Source: Plicaturopsis crispa FD-325 SS-3 (Eukaryota > Basidiomycota > Agaricomycetes > Amylocorticiales > Amylocorticiaceae). From it: 64,000 nt of DNA. This document shows positions 10,401 to 22,852 of this stretch, one piece after another; position 1 is the stretch's first letter; each line of letters starts with the position of its first letter. Where the stretch lies: NCBI GenBank assembly GCA_000827205.1, contig KN832556.1, forward strand, positions 1,491,680-1,555,679. The letters run 5' to 3'. Made by a program: the position numbers and the translations under genes. The notes under the pieces were generated by a model that did no database searches, was not told where the DNA came from, and was given only the letters and a program-made list of their open reading frames with translations.

Positions 10401-11449
10401 TCCCTCACAGCGGCACGCTGAGCTCTGTTCATTTCTTCCACCTCTTCAACACGGCCCGTGACCTCAGCGGAGGAGGATGCGGTGGCACGAGGTTTCGCAA
10501 GCCAAATCGGATCGGAGAGCAGAGCAGTCGCCTTCTGTACGTCCCCGTTCGTTTGATCCCAAGCAGCACGAACATCGTCGTACGAGTTCATGGGCATGGT
10601 CATCTTGAAGCGCGTAAATCTTGCCTCGGAATCGGACTTGGGTCCAGTAGAGGGAGGGGGATCTGGAGACTCCGGACGACGTCCACGGATAATCCGTTTG
10701 GAGCCGAGGCTTACAGCGTCGGGCAACGAGTCATCGGAGGACATGGACATGCCGCTCGTGCTGGCAGCTGGCCGTCGCTTTTGACCAGGGAGAGCGACGT
10801 CCGGGGACCCGGGTGAGTTGAGGAGGTCAAGCTGATCGCGTGAAGGGGGGCCACGGTTGACCTTCTTACGCGGAGGCTCATGTTCCTCGCCTACCCCATC
10901 CATCCCTGATGCCCGCTTCCCATCCCGCACTGAAGGGCGCTGAAATGACGCGTGAGACGCGCTGCTGTGGTTCGAGAAAGCACTTGGTGCAGATAGCGTG
11001 TCGAGGTCAGCGGACATCCTGCTCGACTGGCCCCAGGGATTGGAGGAGTTGGAATGCACTAGGCCAGGTATCGCCGACGTGTCATTGTCTATGGGCAAAC
11101 CATACGGTGGATAGGCTTGAAATCTTGAATCGGGGTTCAGAGGGCTTGAGTTCGGCACTAGGACGGTGCCATAAGAGCTGGGAGTCGTTGGAAAATAGCG
11201 CGATGGCACAGTGCCATCTCGCGACTGTGACGGCGGTGGGGGCTGCTGAAACTGGTCCCTAGGTGTTGTAGACGACGATGCGTCGGTAGAAGATGCTTTG
11301 GCAGGTCGCTTGCTGAATTTGAGGTTGTCGAGCGCCGTTTTCTGTGAAATGAGAAGACAAGCGCCGTGAGATACGACGACGACGAACGTCAACTCGCCCT
11401 ATTATTTAGCACTAACCCTGGCAGCTGCAGCCTCTGTGTCTAAAGACAT
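7461..11449 (-). CDS. FUN30: Fun30/SMARCAD1-family SNF2 chromatin remodeler
   Basis: Eleven exons: 11449-11417, 11341-10102, 10051-9563, 9508-9424, 9370-9139, 9086-8952, 8893-8726, 8674-8234, 8179-8060, 8009-7807 and 7752-7461, giving 1145 residues. The N-terminal 430 residues are Ser/Pro-rich and disordered. They include a CUE-like patch ([19 protein letters not shown]) expected to bind ubiquitin or nucleosomes. The ATPase core shows motif I (DEMGLGKT), the Fun30-type motif II DEGH, motif III (LTGTPLQNN), motif V ([15 protein letters not shown]) and motif VI (DRAYRIGQ). DEGH rather than DEAH is typical of this subfamily. Fun30 slides and evicts nucleosomes, and supports silencing and DNA-end resection. 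The last intron (7806-7753) begins GCAAGT, a consensus GC donor. Splicing there restores [14 protein letters not shown]; reading through adds 18 residues in frame. Confidence 0.92.
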
Positions 11450-11605
11450 CGACGACCTCAAGAATAATCTTGTTCTATGGTCGAAAGGGTTGCGTGAAGG
11501 TCTTACTCGTATTCGCCGTAGACGAAAGATGACAGAGTCGAACAAGGCGAGAGACGGGATTCTCGCGGCACCTCAGTCGGAGCGTCAAAATATGTGGCAA
11601 AAAAA

Positions 11606-12780
11606 CTATATTATGTAGAGATATACAATGCGGGAGATACGTCTAGAAGATGATGGAAAAAAGGACCCCAAGACCCAACAAACATACTGCAGAAATGGTT
11701 GGCGGAAGCACAGACAATGTGTCCCAGGATGTCGAGATGGAAAGACCAGCGTATCGCCCATGGGCCAGCCCAACGAATGCAATGCACGGGATGGAGACCA
11801 GACGCCGACATCCGTGGTACGAAGCAGATGAGGGCTGTCGGCCAAGAGTATTTGATCGTGGACACCGCGGGATAGCGAGGAGGGCACCGGGGCCACCGCG
11901 CAGTGCCGGACGCCATACGTCCGCAAGCCTAGCGTTGTCCACACACCAGACGGCCAGCACATTTGCGATTGGAACCAAGATGGCAGCCTGAGAATCAGCG
12001 TCATGATTTCCTCAAGGTTACAGAAGCACCAGGACCCGCAGACGCCCTGATTCGTACAGGATGACATAGGCGACGAGCAATATTGAAGAAGTGATGAGGC
12101 TGGAGCACATGCGCGCCGTGGAGGGAAGCGGAACCCTCAGGTTCCTTCAGTGCGATAGCACAATAGTGGCGAGGAAGGTCATGCATTGCCCTGTACGACG
12201 CGATTGTCCCGGGCATTTAGAAAGCACCTCTCCCGAGCTGCAATATTGCAAGAGGGGATTAGCTACGTCTGCATCAATAAGCTGCACGCCAACAAGCTGC
12301 TGGTCGGCGACGTACGGGTTTCTTTGCCAACAATGTAGGCGTGTCAAGCTCAAAGGCCTAGTCCTTCATGCCTACTCATAAGAGCCTGGCGGACGCCCGT
12401 AAGCATCGTCGATGACAGCAGGAAAGTAAAGTAAATCTTGAACATGTCATACTGTGTGGAACGTGTCAGTACAACCATGACGGAAAAGCAATGCGACAGC
12501 CAGAATCTACTTGCCTGCCCTCCCACATCCATCTGCTTCGTCTGCGCCTTTCACGCTGCAGGAGACAAGTGATACCAGTCCGGCAGAGGCACCTGGACCG
12601 GGTTTTCGAGTACGAACAGCAAGGAGCATAACGAAAGCTGCACACCAAGGAATATACCGAACTAGACACCATGCATAGTGATAAAAATGCGAGCCACATA
12701 ATGGAGACCAAGGACGAACGAAAAGAATCGTAAGACCTATCCGCAAAAAATAATCGTTGACTGCATTACGAATTGTACGA
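11606..12780 (-). CDS. possible multi-exon membrane protein gene or decayed copy, unresolved
   Basis: Several minus-strand frames here encode hydrophobic runs in an order reminiscent of basidiomycete seven-TM proteins of the DUF6533 kind. Examples are ILFVRPWS with LVRYIPW nearby (about 12.70-12.60 kb), ILLVAYVILYESGRLRVLVLL (about 12.08-12.03 kb, first 20 residues resembling a TM3 helix) and ILVPIANVLAVW (about 11.97 kb). I could not assemble a consistent set of exons with matching phases, and stops interrupt each frame. It could be a real intron-rich gene, a decayed copy, or chance hydrophobicity in GC-balanced DNA. No function is proposed, and the boundaries are approximate. Confidence 0.22.
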
Positions 12781-13685
12781 CAGCAATGGTAAAAATTGCG
12801 ATTGCGGAAGATCGCAAGGTAAAATTCCAGACAAAAGCAGCCCTCAATGGTGAATCATGACCACGCACGGAAGTGACAGTAGTCCATGGCTACTGCCATT
12901 GACTACTAGAGGAAAACCCAAAGTCGACTCAGGTAGTCCCGCAAGAGTCCGAGTGATGGTCTGAACGAATTCTGGGTGGGAATAAGACATCCAACGCTCT
13001 GAGGAATGGAAATTGGACCTATGGGAATTTTTTTGTTGTTGTTAGTCAGTTTCACTGCGGTGATGAAAAAAACACTCACGGTGTCAAGATAACTTACCAC
13101 TAACTTGAAAAAGCAAAACGGCAAATGTGCTACCTTGTACCAACGGATAGGCCTGGCTAGGGAAGCCTCAGAAAGGTTGTGTCAGACAAGAAAAGCATGG
13201 TTCCCGAGCCGAGAACAAGTAGAAAGCATGCCCTCGACACAAGAAGTGAAACACCACTAGCTTTAGTGCCATGACCCTCCTTCAGGCAAAGGGCCTAGCG
13301 GCAACCACACTCATCCCATGTAGATGGTTGGGTACTTTGAAAACCGAGCTCCACCATCCTGACGCGATACAGCAGAGCCACATGCATCGATCAGTATGAA
13401 TAGACGAGCGGAACGACCAAAGATGCGTGAAAAAAAGCTACAGCGAGAGCGTCGCCATGATGGTCGGAAGGAAAGGGGGAAAGTCGTTGTGTGAGCGCGA
13501 ATCGCCGGTGATCAGACATATTCCCACGGTACACCCAGATGCGGCTGGGGGACACCCCTGTCGCAACCGCAGCGGACAGGCCGAGGCGGGCGACGCCGCG
13601 TACCTCCTCTTGACCAGAGCAGTATACATACTGCGCATTTCTTCGCTACCGTCCCCACACGTCCTCGCAGACAACAGCCAACAGA
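12781..13685. other. intergenic, no gene seen
   Basis: About 0.9 kb upstream of the carrier gene. It holds only short open frames with no recognisable protein and no clear inverted or tandem repeat. Confidence 0.4.
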
Positions 13686-14965
13686 ATGCTGGGCCTCACA
13701 GATATCCTTGCGTTCTCTGTCTCTCTAGCGCTCTCTCTAGCTATTCTAGTTCCATTGACCGGCGCCCTCATCCGGTTTCGAGCAAACTACAATCCAAAGG
13801 GGCTTCAGCTAGATGCCGAGGGAGGTGCCCAACCGCATACAGGGCCAGTAGTCTCAACATTTTTCGGGATGCTGTTTCGGGTCAAGAAGATTGAAGGATG
13901 GTCGGGCCTTTACAAGGGACTCAGTAAGTTCGGATTTCGATCGAGGCAACTGGATACGATGGAATGCTGACCGGCTACGCAGTGCCCACATTTCTATCAA
14001 CCTTGTTCCTCGTGAGTCTCTGCAAAGCCTGCACGGTTACTTCAATGTGCTTTCGGTAGACGTCTAAAACGGTGTGCATTGGATGCAGGGAATGGTCATG
14101 ATGGCCTTCGATGTCTCTGACCCTCGCCATGGCGCGTACAACGCGCCAGCCGTCGGAATTCTCGGAAGGCTTGGTTATAGCTTCCTCAAGATGCTGATAG
14201 GTGTGTTCTGCAATCCAAATGTCTACCTTCATATTCACGACGCCGTAACGCTGTATCAGCGCTTCCTGCTGTGATCATCACATATCGGTCAGTTAGTTCC
14301 AAGGTGTCCATACGGACGTTCAATCTTACCCGGCGAATGGTTCTAGTGCTATTACTACGCCACACAAACTACCGTACTTCGCTCCCAGATTGTCGCTTCG
14401 CGTCCTTCTGACGCCGACCGAGCGTCGCCGCCCTTGGATTCTCTACCTTACCCCCGGCCTACTCGCATCGCAGGTTCTTCATATTGAATATGTCATTCTC
14501 GGCCTTCATACCCTCCGCTCGTGGCTCCTTCCTGCACTCTCGAAGGGGAGCATCCCGCGACCGGAGGACATCTCTCCCGTCCGTCTGAGCATATACTTCA
14601 CGGTAGTCATCCTCAGCACGGTCATCCTCACGCCTTTGGAGGTGATCGGGACGAGACTGGCTATCCAGCGCAACCACGCTGCCCCGGAATACAACTCCGT
14701 CGCGCAGGAGGAAGAGGGCGACGCTGAAGAGCTTGCCGAATATTCAGGTGCCGAGGAGGATGTCATCGGGTATGTGCCGTCTGCAGTCCTCTGCTCATGT
14801 AAATGTAAACTAACCTATTTTGACTCCAGACTGCGTAATGAGGGCGACCCTTACCTTGGGTTAGTAGACTGTGCCAAGAGCATCATTCACGAGGAAGGAT
14901 ACAGCGCTCTGTACCGAGCATGGTGGTTGACATTGCTGGGAGGACTGGTCGGCGCATTCTCATGA
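13686..14965 (+). CDS. mitochondrial-carrier-like membrane protein
   Basis: The exons are 13686-13923, 13983-14011, 14089-14200, 14260-14287, 14347-14769 and 14830-14965, giving 321 residues. An N-terminal helix (LAFSVSLALSLAILVPLTGALI) leads to FFGMLFRVKKIEGWSGLYKG. That is the matrix-loop pattern of the mitochondrial carrier fold (acidic-Gly, then LYKG). A second half has TPLEVIGTRLAIQRN, a variant of the PX[DE]XX[KR] signature, followed by CAKSIIHEEGYSALYRAWW. The repeats are divergent and the substrate cannot be read. An acidic insert (EEEGDAEELAEYSG) lies just after the signature. Two very short exons (29 and 28 bases) are needed to keep the frame and restore PTFLSTLFL and LPAVIITYR. The superfamily call is good;, but transport function is inferred. 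Confidence 0.75.
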
Positions 14966-16890
14966 ACGCCCTTCTTCGGTTCCCTCAGCGCCATCCACGT
15001 CTGAATATGACCATCACTCACGGAATCCCTGTAACATCGTCTCTGTCGTATGTCATTGCGCGCGCCAATGCCAATTCATTCGAATTCTTTGATGAAATAG
15101 GCGTGCCGTTCATATCGTAAGGATCCGTATCCAGTGCCAGCAGTACTGCAACTGGCTGGCGACGCTTCCCTGTGCGACACAGCACGCATCTGCTTCCATC
15201 GCAAAATTCGCGTTGGACCTTCGGTAGAGGTCTTGGCTGAAGCCTCGCGGAGGTCGGCGGTGGTCCCCGAAAGCCAGTGACATGATGTCATGACCGAGAC
15301 GTCGAATCACCGCCGTCCTATCCAGCATGCGTATCTGCCTGTGCTCCCTCGTGCATGCTCGTGCATACGCTCGTGCGTGATGGACAGGTTTGCTCTTCAA
15401 TCGAAAGACGTAGGCAAGATGTGCCTTGTGCGTCTACTCCATTGTAATCGATGAGACGTTCCCCAAATGGAAGTATAGACCACTCACTCAGATGGATTTC
15501 GTGAACGACTTGCTGAGCCTGCGGTAAAAAAAATACACTGGTGGGACGACATGGTGAACGTTAAATTCACTGAACACAGGTCGAGGTCACTCTGGCAGGA
15601 CCAAATTTCGTCAAATAGCGGTAGCAGTCGGGGAAATATCACTTTCTAGTAGGGAGTCGACATAGCCGACAAAACGCCGTTAGACCATGTGTATTGAAAA
15701 TTGAGCGTGGGCCCGTCCCTCTCGAGGGGTCGTGCAGCGTGCATTGCAGGGGGAGAGGTGAGGGCTGTGCAGGACGCGAGGATCAGCGCGTAAGATCTTC
15801 GGGTGCTAAGCCACGGTAGCGTCAGAGCAAACACCTCCCAAGCTTTTGCCCAAGATAAAGCCAAGCACACGCACCTACATGAGTCACTGAAGGACAACGG
15901 TAAACGTACCAAAAGTCGCTCAGTCTTCAACAAGTTGAGCACGGGGAGTTATACTTTGCCTCGACGCACCGACGTGCTCGGACTCGTAGCGGCGCATGCC
16001 CTGTGAGACCGTTTATATCTTGGTCTCCCTTGGCGAAATCGAGGAGGGTATGTCATGCCATCCTCCAGAACGCGACCGTGACTGGCGTGCCACCGACCGT
16101 TGATGCAGCCCAATTTTCGTCGGTATGATATTCAGCGGAACACGGAGGCAGTACGGAGGGATCACCCGCAGAGAATGAACTCAATAATGTCTCGGAGATG
16201 AAATGAGACGGTTGTTAATTGTGGCGGATACTCCGGGAGCTGAGATGCTCTTGGCCTGCTTTGATGAAGATTTTTATCCACGAGTCTCCAGGCCTGCCGC
16301 TACTCACTGTGAAATTGTGACGGGCGTCAGGGCATGCGAATGACAGATATTGGATGCGATGGGTAGCTACCCTATCCTCGGGATATAAAAGCTGATAGAA
16401 CCCCTTGGTGTATAGAATCGGAGCCACGGTGGAAAAAGCACTTTTGTGGAATAGTCGGTTCTGGCCTTGTCATATCTTTCTTCTCTCCGTTGGTTTTGTG
16501 AGAATAAAGTCGAGTCGGTATTCAAACCTTCATAGAGCAAATCCGAAGATCGTCTTAGATTCTGAGAGCAGGAGAGCAAAATCCACGTGGACCTACAGCG
16601 GCCAGCTAAACCGCTTCCGAGTCCGATTGCCGTTGGATCTTGCTAATACCCTGTCAAGCGCTCCAGTGTGAATTCTGCGCGATGGAGAGTAGTCTGACGG
16701 TGCAGTCCTATCTCGTCGCTTGCCCTGTCTTCTTTGTTGGGCGAACCTGTTTCTCAAATCTCTATAAGATTGCTCACTTTCCGCTTTCTCAGGATGCTTC
16801 TTAGTGCCAAGCCCCCGTTGACCTGGGGTGGTACATAAACATTGTTTCCTCGCGCTCGCAGGACTTCGCTCCCCCCACAGATTTCTCATC
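14966..16890. other. gene-poor interval
   Basis: About 1.9 kb with scattered short frames and no recognisable domain. A small run of related units (CTCGTGCATG, CTCGTGCATA, GCTCGTGCGT) occurs around 15348-15379. A TATAAA lies at about 16384, too far from the next start to assign. It contains the promoter of the Zn2Cys6 gene that starts at 16891. Confidence 0.4.
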
Positions 16891-18553
16891 ATGTCCACCG
16901 AGTCGAAAAAGCGAACAGCATCGACAAGTACGAGTAACCCCACCTCCGAAGGAGATCACCGCAAGAGAAGGCGGAATCGGACTACCCAGTCTTGCTTAAA
17001 TTGCCACACGTCGAAGCGTATGGTAAGTTCTGTACCGATAAATTTACGAAACCTTTACCCAAATTTTGCATTTTGTAGTGCGACCGGAAACGTCCCTGCG
17101 GGTGAATTTTTCTTTACATTTTGCCTTTTGTTAGACATCGATCTGACTATTGTGTTCCGCAGTCGTTGCACACAACTCGGCTTGGTAGGACTATTTGCGA
17201 AATACACGATCCAATTCTGATTCAATTATCGTCCCGTAGACTGGACTGTGCGTGTACGAGGTGGACGATCCAACTGAACGGTGAGAAACGACGACGCGTG
17301 GCGTTTCATGTGCTTTCTGATGCTTACCGGTGTGCCTATTCTTTAGTGAGCCGGAGGATGAAAGTTCCCGACTAATTAAACGTGTCGCTGAACTGGAGAG
17401 TGTGATACGGGAGGTGCGAGCACTTTCACCGTTTATCAAGGACGCCGTTCCAGTATACTGACCTTGTCCTTGTTTTAGCTGAAGAACAAGCCTCACCCGA
17501 AATGGTCGAAAGAGGGCACATCCTCTGGCGGAAAGAAAATCAAACCGTCCTCCCGCAAGCTCCCTACCATCATTGTGAGCGAGGCCGCGAGCTCTTCGCC
17601 CGACGAGATCCCTCCGGCTTCCCCTACGAGCGAGTCGGTTGACTCTTCAGACAATGGCTGCCTAAGTCCACACGCACGGCGCGATATCGGTTCTCTATCC
17701 CCGTCCATTCCAGCGAGTCTTTCACCGTCAGTCTACGGCGACCAATCCTCTGACAATGTCGTCGATTGGCCTTCGCCTTACTTCGGTGCCGAGTCTCCTT
17801 TTAGCACGCCATCTCCTGCTATCCTGACGCCGGTGGATGAACAACCTCCGTCGCACGTATCCGTATCTGCACACAGCCCAAACGCGCTCTCGCAGAGCCT
17901 CGACCTCGCCGCTCTTTTCTCGTCGTACCAAAGTGCCATCGAATATGACATGGAGATCTCCAATCACGTAGACCAACCTATTCAGTCTGCATCCGCGAAA
18001 TCGTTTCCCCCTCACGCCATGGGTGCTCATCAGATGGACACCGGACATTGCGGGTGCCTCCACGATACCACGAACTACAATATCCTCCTGGAACTATCTC
18101 TCCGGCTCCGCAAAGCCGCTGATATTTTGGGCCGCTCAGTGAATCATCGGATGGGATCGAGCTGCCTCTTGAACCAGAGGGTAGCCGAACTTGATGCCTT
18201 TGCAACGTACGTCCTCTACTTTCTTTATCTATGTTCCTATCATGACGATCTGCGTGTGCAGAACTGCTTTAGGAAACATCGCCGATACGCCACTGGAGAG
18301 TTCCGCTGCGTCGTCGTCCATGCACGAGTGCGGTCCGTCGTGCTTTATGGCCCACACCGCTAGACAGGATCAGTTATCACCAATGGTGCTAGCGCGCCCA
18401 CCGCAGCGAGCTCATGCCTCTCTCACCCCCGCGATTCCTCTGCCTCACACTACACCATCTGACTCTTGGGATTTCGTCCCACCGGTCTCCAATGCTTTCC
18501 CTACCCACGATGACACACTTCTACCTTGGGAACTGCCTGGTAATTCACACTAG
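16891..18553 (+). CDS. Zn2Cys6 (Gal4-type) transcription factor
   Basis: The exons are 16891-17022, 17079-17101, 17163-17184, 17240-17280, 17347-17413, 17479-18206 and 18262-18553, giving 434 residues. Splicing four small exons assembles the zinc cluster: Cys-X2-Cys-X6-Cys-X5-Cys-X2-Cys-X8-Cys, from CLNCHTSKRMCDRKRPCGRC to the final Cys at GLTGLC. Basic residues precede it (HRKRRRNRTTQ). A heptad-like helix (LIKRVAELESVIRELKNK) follows and is the likely dimerisation coiled coil. The rest is Ser/Pro-rich and disordered, with a Cys/His patch (HCGCLHDTTNYNILLELSLRL) that resembles the conserved C-terminal block of many basidiomycete factors. It lacks the large fungal-specific middle homology domain. 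DNA targets cannot be inferred. An in-frame Met at 16828 would add 21 residues. Confidence 0.87.
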
Positions 18554-20436
18554 ATGGAGCTTTGTGCGTTGAACGTAACCCCAGGGTGCGGTAATGCACA
18601 GCCTTTGTACAACTATTCCCGGAGGTTCTGTAGCATGCCTCCATTCGAGATAGATCTTTTATTGAGTATATATGTTGTACTGTTTACGACGTGGGTATCT
18701 ATGCGCTGTACAAGTTGTGTTTGCGGACCTAGTCCAAGTACTTAGATTTGTTCATTGATGACATTACTACTGTGTCCGTCAACATGTTTGACAATCTAGG
18801 AGAGTCTATTCTTCTATCTCAACGCCTTCGATCTTATCTTCCTCCGGCAAATAGATCCATAATAATGCTACAGCTACCGTTGAGTGCGCGCCGTCCTGCC
18901 GTTTGCTCGCAGTGAACGGGCCTCGGTCAGGACTCGGTGATCAGTCCTGCCTCGTTGAATGCGATAGTGTCGAGCAAGTCGTACGCCAGTACGAGTGTAT
19001 TCATCAGTGCCCACTGTGGAAGGACCCGCAATCACCAGTGTTCCAGCAAACGTACACACATCTGCGTGAGAGTTGATGATAGACCGACCATTCAACGCTG
19101 CACGCCAAGACATGTCGGGCCCGTTCTCGGCCAGAACATAGCGGAACAGAAAGAGGCGTGCACGGGCTTGGCAGCACACTTATGGAACAATTTGGACAGG
19201 TGCAAAGCCCCTCAACCGACCCTGCTTGGGGCCCTTTCACGCGGTTCGTACCCACTGTCGGGTGCCAGCTACCTGAGAAGGACACACATTGTGTGATCAG
19301 AAACCTCAGCCAAAAGAATCACGACTCACTGGCGAGCAGGGCACCGGAGTTGGCGGAGCGGGCCTCCAATATTCCGCATTGAAATTGACTTTCGAGGGGG
19401 CTGTCATTAGGAGATATCGAGGAGCTTGAGCAGTGAATGTCACACGCTCGGGATTCCACAGCGATCCGATCATGGGCGGGCCGTCGCGTCTCTGGAGTAA
19501 GTTGCATCCAAGATCAGGATGAGCAGCGGGCACCCTCACGTTAGAGGTACGCTCAGGCATGATCCCAGGGACTCGAGAGTCTCTGTGGAGTCAAGTAGGA
19601 TGAGAAGAACTGTGCGAGTGCTTGAGATACAAATGCCACCAGCCAATTATCTGAGCAGGAGCATCAGATGCGTTCTGCTAATGGAAAAATGGTTTAGAAT
19701 TCAATAACGGAACCGCGACGAAGCGTCCCATAAATCAGTACTCACGGAGGACAAAGCAATGCGCGCATCAATGGTACGGACCGCAAGTAGATGGCTTCCT
19801 TCGTGATAGAATTTGAGATGATTGGCTAGTACAATGTGCGGACACGATGCTCGCATGTCTTCTTCGAACGTTGCAGCAGGTTGCAGCTGCAGCGAATGCG
19901 ATGGCGGCGGGCGCGAGCAGTCCCCGAGTCCGCAGACGTCTAGCGGCCAACCGCGTAAATTGAATCTGTGCAGATGTTGATCACCCTATGCGGGTACCCG
20001 TGTTAATAGACGATTATTTTCTTGCATACCTAGTGTACTTATATCACCGGCGAATCCGTCTTCAAGTTGACTCGGATTTTTCCGACCATTGTACTGGCCT
20101 GCCGCGGGGAGCCCGAAAACTGTACACATTTAAAATAGACCGCTTGCCTGAAGATGTGCAAAAGGATTTTAAAGGAAAAAGAGAGCATGCATTGCGAGAT
20201 GCATGAGATCAACGATGGTGCGCGTTCGCGTCAAAACCTCAAAATCGCGGGCGCGCCAGGTGTCACAATGCGTCACGAGAAGTCACATCGTGACGCTGAC
20301 TCAGCCGCTTTTTGCGAGAACAGTCGCGAACGGCGAACACGACGGGGAGACAGCGCTCGAAGTGCTCTCGGCTCTTTCGTCTCTACCACCATCTACTTAT
20401 CGCTCGCTCGAAGGCTAGCGCGTCAACGACTCTAAT
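18554..20436. other. gene-poor interval
   Basis: About 1.9 kb between the Zn2Cys6 factor and the U2AF gene. Short frames on both strands carry no recognisable motif. No terminal inverted repeats or tandem arrays are evident by eye. The last 200-300 bases should carry the U2AF promoter. Confidence 0.4.
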
Positions 20437-21374
20437 ATGGCTTCACATTTGGTATGTTGGAACTTATAACACTTGACTGCCAGGTTGCTCATTTCACAAC
20501 TTTCAGGCAAACATCTTCGGTACTGAGCAGGACCGCGTTAACTGCTCTTTCTACTACAAGGTATGCTTCGTAGATGCGAAAAGCTTGTCAATAGGAGCTA
20601 ACCACTCTTTGTACCCTAGATCGGAGCTTGCCGCCACGGCGATCGCTGTTCTCGAAAGCACATAAAACCTCCATTCTCGCAAACGATACTTTTGCCCAAC
20701 GTCTACCACAATCCGTCTCATGACCCTGTCTGCAAGCTCACCGAACAAGAGCTGCAAGAAGGATTTGATGCGGTATACGAGGATTTGTACTGCGAATTGT
20801 CGAAGTTTGGGCATCTTCTGGAACTGCACGTACGTGAAACCTTCTTTTCCGTTTGCTGCTCCATCGCCTGACCTTTCATATTCTATAAGGTGTGCGACAA
20901 TGTCGGCGACCATCTAATTGGAAACGTATATGCGCGGTACGAGTGGGAAACTGAGGCCCAAGCTGCGGTAGACAATTTGAACGACCGCTGGTACGCCGGT
21001 GAGCATGAATCATTGTTTTTTATTTTCTTGCCTTCGCAATACTCACCATCAACATCTCGATCTCTGTAGGCCGACCCCTGTACGCCGAACTATCACCCGT
21101 AACGGACTTCCGTGAAGCTTGTTGTCGTCAAAACGAAAACGGTGAATGTAACCGGGGCGGCTTCTGCAACTTTATGCATCTTCGGCTAGCATCCCCGCCG
21201 CTCGTCTCGTCGCTGCGTGCCGGTCAGCGCTTAGAGAGGAGGCTCAACCCCCAGAAAGTCGAAGGCGGTGGCGGAGGGTGGGAACCTTCGAAGAGAGATG
21301 CAGGGCGCGGACGTAGCGCCAGTCCCCCTCGGCGAGGCGGGAATAGTGGTGAAGATCGTTGGACTAGGAAGTGA
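20437..21374 (+). CDS. uaf2: U2AF small subunit (U2AF35 / U2AF23), 3' splice-site recognition factor
   Basis: The exons are 20437-20451, 20507-20560, 20620-20829, 20890-20998 and 21070-21374, giving 230 residues. The start [20 protein letters not shown] is nearly universal in this family. Zinc finger 1 is [20 protein letters not shown] (CX8CX5CX3H). An atypical RRM (UHM) follows, with [20 protein letters not shown] and [20 protein letters not shown]. Zinc finger 2 is [20 protein letters not shown]. The tail is Gly/Arg/Ser-rich but short. The protein pairs with the large U2AF subunit and reads the AG at the 3' splice site in the nucleus. Its presence, with SmD3 in the same window, fits the intron-rich genome. 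The first coding exon is only 15 bases. Confidence 0.96.
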
Positions 21375-21909
21375 GGTTATGGATGACCTTCCGGGCTCTT
21401 AGCGTGGAGAGGTATGCTGAGATCAAAATGTACAATTTTTTTTCCTCATGAGTGTTGTCTTCCTCTAGCTAGGTTGGCTATTGATCCATATCTTGCAATA
21501 ATCTATTCCATATCTTGGCCACATCAGATCAGGCAGGACCCAGAGGCTCGATTGACGCTCTCGGCCATGCCGGACGTGTCCACGACAAGTTTGCCCATAC
21601 TGTTAGCGGTGTTGGCCGCAAGGAGTCGAAAACGATTGTCGTTGGAGTCGGTCTCTGTGGGAGGGCACATTGCCGGATAAGTTGTATGTCCGATTCGGAA
21701 TGGAAGGGGGAGTTTCCGTGTCGAGACAACCGTGTGGAACTGCTCTGTCAGGCAATAACAGGCTCTATCACGATGTATAGAAGAGAGGAGCGAATGGTAC
21801 TTGGTAGCCGAACAAACATCTGGGAGCTGAAGGCCGTTCCCTGGTTTCTGGAACGCTGTAAGACACCTACCGCCGTAAAGAAAAATTGTTCTTATTTCCA
21901 AGATGCCTG
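21375..21909. other. convergent intergenic region
   Basis: About 535 bp between the convergent U2AF (plus) and ALG14 (minus) stop codons, so it holds two 3' ends. No further gene is supported. Confidence 0.45.
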
Positions 21910-22852
21910 TCAAACGAGCCATCCATAACATTCTCCCCTGCCGCCATCCTTGATGGTCTGGGGCCATTGAACGATAAATCTTTGTATAGAAGGTCTCGTC
22001 GACGGGTGTCAATCAGTAAAAAGGCAATGTATTCGGCTCACCGATCAACAAAAGGCCGGAGCAGCTTGCCTGAAAGGGACAGCGACCGTACGCGGGCAAA
22101 CGACTCAATGTATATGAGTTTTGGCGAAGGAAGCCCAAGGACCTGTATGCGATTGCGGATAAGCAAGGCAGTGCACGGAGCTCCGAAACAACGAGAGTGG
22201 TGTAATCGATACGCACTCTGTTCACAAAAACGGCCGCACAGAGAACGAAGCAGGTACCAGGTCCATTGAGTATCAGGACATCCACAAATGGGGACCTCCA
22301 GGACTGGGGCGACATGAGAGGCGCGAAGGTGACGTGATATAAGCACGACAACAAGGAGAGCAGTGCGGTCGGCGGCGTGGTGACAAGGGATTGATGTACC
22401 CGCCGAGCTCGCGGTATCGTCAATATCCTGTAGCCATTGGACGTCTAAAGCACGATAGTATATTGAGAGCTACCGTTCCGACTGGCAGCCGACGTGTACA
22501 CACCGTATGATTTTTTTCGCCGGCTGATTTTTGGGACTCAAGCTCCAAGGCCTTTTGCGCACTCAGTTTGTCCCCTTCGCTGACAACGTACGTCCGTGGG
22601 GAGTAACGCGCAAAATCAAGGGTCGACAGCAGTGTCAAGGCCTCACTTGTGTGCCCACCTAGAAACACGTCATCAGAGATATGCGTGTAACCTTTCGAAG
22701 GAGTGGTATTTACCTGAGCCCAAGAAGACGCCGAGACTGCATGCCTCCGACTTCGATCGCTTCGACCGGTGCGCAGAGGGACGCCGGAGAATTGAATAAA
22801 TCCGACAGGCTGAGAGGGCGCAGAGCAGGACAACCAGAAAAAGATAGGACAT
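21910..22852 (-). CDS. ALG14: UDP-GlcNAc transferase subunit Alg14
   Basis: The exons are 22852-22714, 22658-22502, 22427-22217, 22142-22042 and 21979-21910, giving 225 residues with all phases closing. An N-terminal membrane anchor (MSYLFLVVLLCALSACRIYS) precedes the Alg14 glycosyltransferase-like start SLGVFLGSGGHTSEALTLL. Further family motifs are YVVSEGDKLSAQKALELE, LTIPRARRVHQS, LILNGPGTC, SPKLIYIESFARVRSLSLSG and the C-terminal FIVQWPQTIKDGG. Alg14 recruits the catalytic subunit Alg13 to the cytosolic face of the ER, where they add the second GlcNAc to dolichol-PP-GlcNAc in N-glycan synthesis. Exon 2 needs a GTGTAC donor to keep the frame. The gene is divergent from CDC23. Confidence 0.93.

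Noticed and set aside
15348-15379. CTCGTGCATG-type tandem units
   Set aside because: Only about three imperfect copies; too short to call a satellite or array.
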